From the NCBI GenBank assembly GCA_022865865.1, contig JALHTN010000218.1, positions 1-5,306 of the forward strand: a stretch of DNA of 5,306 bases, given 5' to 3'. A program made the translations under genes and the position numbers. The DNA is from Anaerolineales bacterium (GTDB taxonomy: Bacteria > Chloroflexota > Anaerolineae > Anaerolineales > UBA4823). The notes below the pieces were generated by a model, which saw only the letters and a list, made by a program, of their open reading frames with translations, was not told where the DNA came from and searched no databases. Each line of letters starts with the position of its first letter. Position 1 is the stretch's first letter. Positions 1 to 5,306 of this stretch are shown one piece after another.

Positions 1-2149
1 TAAAGATGTCACTTTCTATCTGAGTTACTTCACTTTGTATGTGCTTCACCACATCTTCGATGCTATTAATTTTCTTCTGGAGCTCTCTACCTTCGCGAGG
101 GCGGCTCAGAGTCACCGGAGTTGAACTAGAGCTGGTTTTTATGGGTCCCGTAGCGTGAAAAACCTCTCCCAGCAGTGTAACAATTTTGACTGAGGCTATC
201 CCTTCGAAATGCGGATTCCTCCGCATAGCTTTTAATATTTTTTCGGCGCTCTTTCTATCTTTTACCACGAGCGTGTTCCCCAAAAGTATTTTGATTGCTG
301 GTTTTAGATCATCCGGTACATCCACAAATTCATCCGCACGACCTTCAACCCCCTCTTCAACGGAGAAATTGGCCAGTGTATTACCAGGATGAAGCCCGTC
401 CAGTGGTATTATCGCTGCTTTTTCTGCCTTTTCTTCCAATATGCGGAGCGCTTTATTAATTTCTGCACCGCTCTCAAGCACTAAAGCATCAACATAATCT
501 CCAAGCGCAGCACCAACAGCAATCTCGTACTGCTTTGGTACTTCCAGGCTGGTCCCAAGAACACCTCGCGATCCGGCAATCTGAAAATCCTTTACTGCTT
601 CAAGCAAGGATTTTGCCCCTTCAGAATAACCAGCGAAGATACGTTCAGATTGCGTGAGTACATCAGACTGGGCGTTTAATTTCGCAAATTCAGCTTCGCT
701 AGCAGAGAGTTTCTTTGATAATTCCTGTAACTTTGCGCTCTTAATTGAGATTTCTTCTTGTAGATTCCCCAGGACAGTTTCGGTTTCAGATTGATTGCTT
801 ACTGCCACCGCCAGATCGCGGCTGATTTCTTTTCCCTTGAATTCAATCTTATTTTGATCGGCTATTGATTGCTGATTAGATTCTTCCATTTTCCTCATGG
901 ATTTGGTCAGGCTATCCACTTGCACCATGTATTCTGCCCGGCGGGAATTTATTTGAGCTCGATTCGTGGATAATTCAATCAGAAGCTGGCGATTATCAGC
1001 TAGTCCAGCCTCGAGTTCACCACGTTCTTTTTGCCGCACTTCAAATGCAGATCTCACAGATCCATCGCGTTCTTGTGCTTCTTCTAATTCATCTACCAGC
1101 TTCTGGACTTCATCAAATGCAAACCGGTTTCGCTCTTCAAGAATGCTGACCTCTTCAAGTGATTGAGCCAAGTCTCCCCGGAACTTTATCTCTTGATTTT
1201 GAAGATTTCGCGCTCGTTCTTCAGAAACTGCCAGATCTCGGCTTTTGTTCTCCCGTTCAGTATGCAAATCTGCTGATTGCCGATGGAATTCATTGAGCTG
1301 CTCACGGATTCCCCTCCTCTTTTCTCGCAGCTCGTTTATTTCCGATTCCAGTTCCTGCTCTCTTTTCCGGGTGATTTCAAGTGATTCGTTCTGATCACCA
1401 GCTAAAGCACGTGCTTTAGACAACTCTTCCTGCGCTCGATGCCAATGGTAGCCATACCATTCCCTTAATAATGCTCGCAGGTCAGAAATCGCGCGTTCAT
1501 ATTCCTGAGCTCGGCGGGCTTGACGCTCCAAGCTTCTCAGCCTTGGGCGTAACTCAAGCAAGATATCATCAACTCGCTCCAGGTTGCGCTGCGTATCATC
1601 CAATCTGCGCAATGCTTCCTGCCGTCTCGTTCGATGCAACCCAATGCCGGCTGCTTCTTCAAATAACCGCCTCCGGTCTTCTGCCCGTAATGCCAGTGCA
1701 GCATCCACAAGACCCTGTCCGATAATCGTATAAGTTCGTTCCGCTAATCCGGATTCGGCCAGCAATTCCGAAACATCTCTGAGTCTAACTCGTTGTCCAT
1801 TGAGCAAGTACTCATTCGATCCATCCCGGTAAGCTCTGCGTGCGATCGCCACTTCGCTATAATCGATTGGCAACCAGTTGTCACTATTATCTAGAATCAC
1901 AGTCACGGTTGCCATACCGGATCGGGTCCGGCGATCTGAACCTGCAAAAATCATATCCTCGGTTTTCTTGCCCCTTAACAAACTATAGGATTGCTCCCCT
2001 AACACCCATCGCAATGCATCGGTAATATTCGACTTCCCAGATCCATTTGGACCAACGATTGCTGTTACTGCCCCAGGAAACTCAAATGCGGTGCGGTTAG
2101 CAAATGTTTTATAACCCTGTAATTCTAATGATTTCAAGCGAGAAATCAT
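1..2149 (-). CDS. smc: Chromosome segregation protein SMC, N-terminal 716 residues (3' end outside window)
   Basis: SMC is the ATPase core of the bacterial SMC-ScpAB condensin, which loads on DNA and organises and separates sister chromosomes. The reading frame is open from ATG at 2149 to the window edge with no stop (716 codons plus one base). The ABC head has Walker A GPNGSGKS at residues 33-40, the R-loop arginine at 59 in LLRG, and the Q-loop glutamine at 145 in IIGQG. FEEAAGI follows near 163-169. A long charged coiled-coil arm spans about 170-505, and the hinge spans about 507-676 ([44 protein letters not shown]). The returning coiled coil begins after 682. Missing are the rest of that arm, the ABC signature motif and Walker B. 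The start is supported by AGGA at 2159-2162, nine bases upstream. The gene begins 14 bases after rnc ends. The hinge lacks the usual double-glycine motif near 668-676. Identification is near certain. Confidence 0.98.
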   Translation of the reverse strand, partial: MISRLKSLELQGYKTFANRTAFEFPGAVTAIVGPNGSGKSNITDALRWVLGEQSYSLLRGKKTEDMIFAGSDRRTRSGMATVTVILDNSDNWLPIDYSEVAIARRAYRDGSNEYLLNGQRVRLRDVSELLAESGLAERTYTIIGQGLVDAALALRAEDRRRLFEEAAGIGLHRTRRQEALRRLDDTQRNLERVDDILLELRPRLRSLERQARRAQEYERAISDLRALLREWYGYHWHRAQEELSKARALAGDQNESLEITRKREQELESEINELREKRRGIREQLNEFHRQSADLHTERENKSRDLAVSEERARNLQNQEIKFRGDLAQSLEEVSILEERNRFAFDEVQKLVDELEEAQERDGSVRSAFEVRQKERGELEAGLADNRQLLIELSTNRAQINSRRAEYMVQVDSLTKSMRKMEESNQQSIADQNKIEFKGKEISRDLAVAVSNQSETETVLGNLQEEISIKSAKLQELSKKLSASEAEFAKLNAQSDVLTQSERIFAGYSEGAKSLLEAVKDFQIAGSRGVLGTSLEVPKQYEIAVGAALGDYVDALVLESGAEINKALRILEEKAEKAAIIPLDGLHPGNTLANFSVEEGVEGRADEFVDVPDDLKPAIKILLGNTLVVKDRKSAEKILKAMRRNPHFEGIASVKIVTLLGEVFHATGPIKTSSSSTPVTLSRPREGRELQKKINSIEDVVKHIQSEVTQIESDIF
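1402..1419. repeat. Perfect 18-bp palindrome inside smc
   Basis: The sequence CTAAAGCACGTGCTTTAG equals its own reverse complement over all 18 bases, and the symmetry breaks at the next pair. It lies in smc codons for Ser-Lys-Ala-Arg-Ala-Leu at about residues 244-249, at the start of the coiled-coil arm. The symmetry is a direct observation. Any role, such as a protein-binding site or an mRNA hairpin, is unproven. Confidence 0.9.
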
Positions 2150-2163
2150 GCTGTTAATTCCTG

Positions 2164-2883
2164 TCAATACGTAATATTGAGTGATTTTAATGCTTGAGCA
2201 GCTGCAATTTTCGCAGCTGTTTGTTTGCTGTGACCAATACCTGATCCCTGAACTTCATTCTCGATAAGGACTTCAACAACAAAACTTTTTGCATGATCAG
2301 GTCCAGATGAGCTCACAGTTTTATAAAATGGTGTTCCCAATCCTTGAGATTGAGCCCATTCTTGCAGCGTACTTTTAGGATCCCGATCTTTATTTCCACT
2401 TACTATAAATTTCGCAACTTTTTCCAGCATTGGTTCAATAAATTCTTGGACAGTTCCAATCCCTCGATCAATATAAATCGCTCCAATCAGCGCTTCAAAT
2501 GTTGCGCACAAGAGGGCTGGGCGCTCTCGTCCCCCGCCTTCGCTCTCCCCATGACCAAGCAGCATAACCTCACCAAGATTAATGCCTTCAGCGAATTGAG
2601 CTAAATTTTCTGTTCGTACGAGGGCTGACCGCAAGCGAGTAAGATTCCCTTCAGGCATTTCTGGGAAACGATTGTACAACCACGCTCCAACCAAAAAATC
2701 CAGCACAGCATCACCTAAGAACTCCAGTCTTTCGTTATCCTCCAATGATTCTGGGTTTTCGTTTAAGTAGGAGCGGTGGGTAAGAGCACGGGTGAGCAGC
2801 AATGGATCTTGAAACAGTATCCCCAGCTGCTTGGCATACTCTTGAGGATTAACCTGCCTCAATTCTCCCTGACTGTGTTCCAA
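2164..2883 (-). CDS. rnc: Ribonuclease III (239 aa, TTG start)
   Basis: RNase III is a dimeric, Mg2+-dependent endonuclease that cuts double-stranded RNA, notably in rRNA precursors and structured mRNAs. The catalytic domain covers about residues 15-160 and has the signature [10 protein letters not shown] at 51-60. The double-stranded RNA-binding domain covers about 168-237 ([10 protein letters not shown], then [11 protein letters not shown] with Gln where many members have a second Lys, then AAAQAL). With the E. coli numbering shifted by 13, Glu51, Glu54, Asp58, Glu78 and Glu130 match Glu38, Glu41, Asp45, Glu65 and Glu117. The metal-binding Asp114 position is Ala127 (codon at 2503-2505, in LLCATFEAL). 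The frame has no ATG or GTG before the signature motif. TTG at 2883 sits nine bases after GGGGAG, so it is the best start. A second TTG seven codons later is possible. fabF lies 107 bases upstream and smc 14 bases downstream. Length is normal. Confidence 0.97.
   Translation of the reverse strand: MEHSQGELRQVNPQEYAKQLGILFQDPLLLTRALTHRSYLNENPESLEDNERLEFLGDAVLDFLVGAWLYNRFPEMPEGNLTRLRSALVRTENLAQFAEGINLGEVMLLGHGESEGGGRERPALLCATFEALIGAIYIDRGIGTVQEFIEPMLEKVAKFIVSGNKDRDPKSTLQEWAQSQGLGTPFYKTVSSSGPDHAKSFVVEVLIENEVQGSGIGHSKQTAAKIAAAQALKSLNITY
2199..2219 (-). repeat. 7-bp inverted repeat near the 3' end of rnc
   Basis: On the mRNA strand CAGCTGC and GCAGCTG are perfectly complementary around a seven-base loop, GAAAATT. 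The element lies within alanine-rich codons of the double-stranded RNA-binding domain, ending 32 bases before the rnc stop codon. No U-tract follows it, so it is not an intrinsic terminator. It may simply reflect repeated Ala codons. Confidence 0.7.
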
Positions 2884-2892
2884 TTTTCGATT

Positions 2893-2898
2893 CTCCCC
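2893..2898 (-). promoter_or_regulatory. Ribosome binding site of rnc (GGGGAG)
   Basis: GGGGAG stands nine bases before the TTG at 2883. This decides the rnc start, because no ATG or GTG is available in frame between the upstream TAG (2983-2985) and the catalytic signature. Four to five of its bases could pair with TTCCC at 2907-2911 just upstream, which would partly hide the site. Confidence 0.7.
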
Positions 2899-2907
2899 GG
2901 AACTCAG

Positions 2908-2958
2908 GGAACGATAGCCACCCCACCCTCGTCGAGTAGCTTGCGATCCATCAGTTCC
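2908..2958 (-). promoter_or_regulatory. Candidate stem-loop in the rnc leader
   Basis: In the mRNA direction GGAAC (2958-2954) pairs with GTTCC (2912-2908), GAT (2952-2950) with ATC (2915-2913), and AGCTAC (2941-2936) with GTGGCT (2921-2916). Together this gives 14 base pairs, one of them a G-U wobble, interrupted by a one-base bulge at 2953 and an eight-base bulge at 2942-2949. The apical loop is 2922-2935. An alternative pairs GATGG with CTATC. E. coli RNase III is known to cut a hairpin in its own mRNA leader and so limit its own synthesis. A similar role here is inferred only from position. I folded it by eye and computed no energy. Confidence 0.4.
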
Positions 2959-2990
2959 TATGCGGTATATATAATATTGATTCTAATATC

Positions 2991-4229
2991 TTAGCTATAC
3001 TCTTTTACCACCAAAACTGCATTATGTCCACCAAATCCAAAAGCATTGCTCGCTGCGCTGATTATGCTGGCTTGGCGAGCTTCATTAGGAATGTAATCTA
3101 AATCGCACTCCGGGTCTGGTGTCTCATAATTGATAGTTGGTGGAAGGACATTATTCCGAACTGCCAGTGCGCAGAATATCGCTTCTAATGCGCCGGTAGC
3201 CCCCATAATATGCCCTGTCATCGATTTTGTGGATGATATCGGAACTTTATAAGCGTGGCTCCCATACGCCGCCTTGATAGCCCTTGTTTCCGATACGTCA
3301 TTCAGCTGAGTAGCGGTTCCATGGGCGCTGATATAACCAATATCCTCAGCATTTAATTCCGCATCTTCCAGAGCGATTCTTACCGCATTAGCCCCACCCA
3401 TGCCATCTTCAGATGGTGCAGTGATATGGAAAGCATCAGCGGAACTTCCATACCCCGCCAACTCAGCTAGAATATTTGCCCCCCGGTCGGTTGCCCAACT
3501 TTCCTTCTCCAAAACTAATATCCCGGCACCCTCTCCGATCACAAACCCATCCCGGTTTAAATCAAACGGCTGGGGAGCTTTACCATAGTCTCGATCTCGG
3601 CGGGATAATGCGCCCAAGCGATCGAAAGCAGCAACCGCAATTTCGGTGACAGTTGTATCGCTGCCGCCAGTTATCGCCACATCAATAAGACCGGAATTAA
3701 TCATCATCCGCGCCATACCAATCGCATCTGCCCCCGAGGCGCAGGCTGACACAATGGAAAAACTTGGTCCCTGAAAATGATTATCAATGGCGATTAAACC
3801 TGCTGCCCCATTTGCCATAAGCATCGGAATCACAAATGGACTGATTCTGCGTGGTCCCTTATTTAGCAGTATCTCAATATTATCAGCTACAGCCTTTAGC
3901 CCACCGATCGCTGAGGAAACAATTACACCTACCCGGCTTCTTTGCGCTTCAATCACCTCCAATCCAGCTTGCCGAATTGCTTCTTGGGAAGCTGCCGATG
4001 CCATTTGCTGATGGCGGTCGCTGCGGCGGGCTTCTTTTTCAAGCATATACTGGCACGGATCAAAACCTTTTACCTCGCCGGCTAAGTTAACCAAATAATC
4101 GCTTGCATCAAACAGGGTGATTGGACCAATACCACTTTTTCCAGCGAGCGCATTCTGCCAGCTTTCATCCACTGATAACCCAAGTGGATTGACAGTTCCC
4201 ATCCCTGTAATCACAACTTTTTCAGGCAT
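2991..4229 (-). CDS. fabF: 3-oxoacyl-[acyl-carrier-protein] synthase II (KAS II, 412 aa)
   Basis: FabF is the cytosolic condensing enzyme of type II fatty-acid synthesis. It joins malonyl-ACP to a growing acyl-ACP with loss of CO2, extending the chain by two carbons. The protein is full length for the family. The thiolase-fold landmarks are all present: N-terminal VVITGMGTVNPLG, nucleophilic Cys163 in SACASGA, His303 in AHGTATQLND, Lys335 and His340 in STKSMTGHIMGATGALE, and the C-terminal glycine-rich loop NAFGFGGHN with the gatekeeper-type Phe399. The Cys-His-His triad at 163/303/340 has the same numbering as E. coli FabF and separates it from FabH (Cys-His-Asn). Start ATG 4229 follows AGGAG (4235-4239) by five bases. 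thrC ends 53 bases upstream and rnc begins 107 bases downstream. acpP, a frequent upstream neighbour of fabF, is absent here. FabB-type KAS I is the nearest alternative, but the length and motifs favour FabF. Confidence 0.96.
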   Translation of the reverse strand: MPEKVVITGMGTVNPLGLSVDESWQNALAGKSGIGPITLFDASDYLVNLAGEVKGFDPCQYMLEKEARRSDRHQQMASAASQEAIRQAGLEVIEAQRSRVGVIVSSAIGGLKAVADNIEILLNKGPRRISPFVIPMLMANGAAGLIAIDNHFQGPSFSIVSACASGADAIGMARMMINSGLIDVAITGGSDTTVTEIAVAAFDRLGALSRRDRDYGKAPQPFDLNRDGFVIGEGAGILVLEKESWATDRGANILAELAGYGSSADAFHITAPSEDGMGGANAVRIALEDAELNAEDIGYISAHGTATQLNDVSETRAIKAAYGSHAYKVPISSTKSMTGHIMGATGALEAIFCALAVRNNVLPPTINYETPDPECDLDYIPNEARQASIISAASNAFGFGGHNAVLVVKEYS

Positions 4230-4282
4230 ACATACTCCTCATCCTGATCGATAAATCCAAGCTTCAAAACATAATAGGATGC
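4230..4282 (-). other. thrC-fabF intergenic region with fabF ribosome binding site
   Basis: This 53-base gap holds a strong Shine-Dalgarno sequence, AGGAG at 4235-4239, five bases before the fabF ATG. CATCCT (4276-4281) could pair with AGGATG (4240-4245) beside that site, but the 30-base loop makes this weak. No terminator is visible, which fits read-through from thrC into fabF. Confidence 0.6.
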
Positions 4283-5306
4283 TTATGAAATTGCGAATTT
4301 TAATCCTGAACCAGTCAGTACAATAACAATCGGTTCACGTAACTCATCAATTTTCTCAAGTAAGGCAGGCCATACAACTGCAGAAGTCGGTTCCACGTAA
4401 AAACCTCTGCTGGCCAACTCATCCCGAGCAGGAAGTATATCCACCTCATCCACAGCGGCCATCCACCCATGACTAGATTTAACTGCATCTAGTACCTCTT
4501 GACCCCTTAATGGATGTAAAATGCGGATTCCCTCAGCGATTGTTTCACCCTCTTCAACCGGGTAGCCGCCTGCACTCCCAGGTTGGGTTGCTGCCCACAG
4601 CGGGGCGCATGCCCGGCTTTGAACACCGATAATTTGAGGCTTCGCTGGGATCATGCCACTTTTTACAAGAGCTTCGAAGCCGCGCGATATCCCAAGTAAA
4701 AAACTTCCCTGGCCAGCGGGTATGAACACGGAACCAGGTGCAGCACCCAATTGATCAAACAACTCAAATGCTGCAGTAGCATAACCGGGAAAAACGATTG
4801 GCTGGTAAACATGGCTTGCATAGACAGAACCCCCATCCGCCTCTTGTTTAACCGCTTCAGCTGCATTTGACCTGGGTCCAGGGATAGGCACTAATTCACA
4901 TCCATAGGCTTCGATTTGAGCTCTTTTTGGCCCAGACGAATAATCGGGAACGTATACTTTTCCCTGAATACCAGCGCGCGAACAATAAGCGGCAAAGGAT
5001 GCACCCGCATTTCCGGATGAGTCTTCGATGGCGTAATCTACACCCAGCCAGTTCAAGTAGCTGATCAGGACTGTCGTGCCTCGATCTTTATAAGATCCAG
5101 TTGGATTTAAATAGTCTAATTTAAGGGCTACCTGTTTTCCTTTTACTTTATCCCAAATTAATGGCGTATTGCCTTCACCCAAACTGATCGGTATTACCTG
5201 TTCTGGGAGACCGAATGCTGTTCTATACCGCCAAATTCCAGGCTGCTCGTGATTTATTCCAACTGCATCATACTCAAGACTGCTTATATAATCAAAAAAG
5301 CCCCCA
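4283..5306 (-). CDS. thrC: Threonine synthase, PLP-dependent (5' end outside window)
   Basis: Threonine synthase converts O-phosphohomoserine to threonine using pyridoxal phosphate. The frame is open to the right edge, giving 341 visible residues. The TTG at 5182 is internal: the 41 codons before it encode GIWRYRTAFGLPEQ and then VIPISLGEGNTPL, the conserved lead-in of this family. The first visible residues, GGFFDYISSLEYD, look like the end of an N-terminal zinc-ribbon CGG segment, so perhaps 20-40 residues are missing. In visible numbering, the PLP lysine is Lys73 in NPTGSYKDRG, the substrate loop SSGNAGAS is at 96-103, the phosphate-binding loop AGQGSFLLG is at 197-205, EPTSA is near 305, and the C-terminal TGSGLK near 331-336 contacts the cofactor ring. 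It could be another fold-type II enzyme such as a diaminopropionate or threonine ammonia-lyase, but GEGNTPL plus SYKDRG favours threonine synthase. fabF follows after 53 bases. Confidence 0.87.
   Translation of the reverse strand, partial: GGFFDYISSLEYDAVGINHEQPGIWRYRTAFGLPEQVIPISLGEGNTPLIWDKVKGKQVALKLDYLNPTGSYKDRGTTVLISYLNWLGVDYAIEDSSGNAGASFAAYCSRAGIQGKVYVPDYSSGPKRAQIEAYGCELVPIPGPRSNAAEAVKQEADGGSVYASHVYQPIVFPGYATAAFELFDQLGAAPGSVFIPAGQGSFLLGISRGFEALVKSGMIPAKPQIIGVQSRACAPLWAATQPGSAGGYPVEEGETIAEGIRILHPLRGQEVLDAVKSSHGWMAAVDEVDILPARDELASRGFYVEPTSAVVWPALLEKIDELREPIVIVLTGSGLKFAIS

Larger units (their letters stand above)
2884..2990 (-). other. fabF-rnc intergenic region / rnc leader
   Basis: This is the longest intergenic stretch in the window. 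Reading in the transcribed direction, it begins AT-rich, with a TATTAT at 2971-2976 that resembles a -10 box but has no good -35 partner. A possible hairpin (2908-2958) follows, then the rnc ribosome binding site (2893-2898). A 15-codon frame, MDRKLLDEGGVAIVP, runs from ATG at 2951 to TGA at 2904-2906, four bases after an AGGA. It could be a leader peptide but is short enough to be chance. I see no U-rich terminator. Confidence 0.6.

Noticed and set aside
186..1725. Open frames on the plus strand opposite smc (186-392, 966-1166, 1471-1725).
   Set aside because: They lie antisense to an unambiguous smc frame. Their compositions (Ser- and Pro-rich) look like the reverse of coiled-coil codons, and none shows a domain.
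1746..1755. Ten-base palindrome AATCCGGATT in smc (another, TTGAATTCAA, lies at 837-846).
   Set aside because: Palindromes of this length are expected several times in a window of this size.
1840..2025. Plus-strand open frame opposite the SMC head.
   Set aside because: It is antisense to the conserved ATPase head, directly beside Walker A, and has no recognisable motif.
2344..2994. Plus-strand open frames opposite rnc and its leader (2344-2604, 2776-2994).
   Set aside because: They are antisense to the conserved RNase III domains. The second has a hydrophobic tail, but this comes from AT-rich intergenic bases.
2966..2999. AT-rich stretch with TATTAT and TATATA as a promoter for rnc.
   Set aside because: The hexamer 17 bases upstream of TATTAT is TATAGC, a poor -35. 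A promoter here is possible but cannot be supported from sequence.
3400..4090. Plus-strand open frames opposite fabF (3400-3588, 3787-4011, 3851-4090).
   Set aside because: They are shadows of a complete fabF gene. Two of them overlap each other in different frames.
4231..4233. An alternative ATG two bases ahead of and out of frame with the fabF start (ATGTATG).
   Set aside because: It stops after three codons and lies only one base from the Shine-Dalgarno sequence, too close to be used.
4240..4281. CATCCT/AGGATG pairing next to the fabF ribosome binding site as a switch.
   Set aside because: It is only six pairs closing a 30-base loop, which is likely by chance in a gap of this size.
4663..4866. 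Minus-strand open frame in another phase inside thrC.
   Set aside because: It lies within the conserved PLP-loop region of thrC and shows no motif of its own.

Overview
The window carries four genes, all on the minus strand, so they are transcribed from right to left. In transcription order they are a 5'-truncated threonine synthase (thrC), 3-oxoacyl-ACP synthase II (fabF), ribonuclease III (rnc) and the first 716 residues of the chromosome condensation protein SMC (smc), which runs off the left edge. Coding density is high. The only intergenic stretches are 53 bases (thrC-fabF), 107 bases (fabF-rnc) and 14 bases (rnc-smc). I see no intrinsic terminator in any of them, so the four genes could form one transcription unit.

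This is a bacterial housekeeping region. The order fabF-rnc-smc is a widespread bacterial arrangement. The SMC head and the start of its arm (for example the [12 protein letters not shown] stretch near residue 230 and the [17 protein letters not shown] stretch near residue 145) resemble SMC proteins I remember from Chloroflexota, particularly Anaerolineae. That assignment rests on memory and gene order, not on a search. Base composition looks like mid-to-high 40s percent GC throughout. I see no insertion sequence, phage, tRNA, rRNA or CRISPR signature, and no sign of horizontal transfer.

The functions are separate: amino-acid biosynthesis (thrC), fatty-acid elongation (fabF), double-stranded RNA processing (rnc) and chromosome organisation (smc). 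The rnc-smc pair is tightly spaced and smc has its own good Shine-Dalgarno site. rnc begins at a TTG codon behind a GGGGAG site, at the end of a leader that can fold into a long imperfect hairpin.

I did not find a convincing new biological system. The points most worth a second look are the rnc leader hairpin (a candidate for RNase III self-regulation), an alanine in RNase III where the family normally has a metal-binding aspartate, a perfect 18-bp palindrome inside smc, and a degenerate glycine motif at the end of the SMC hinge.
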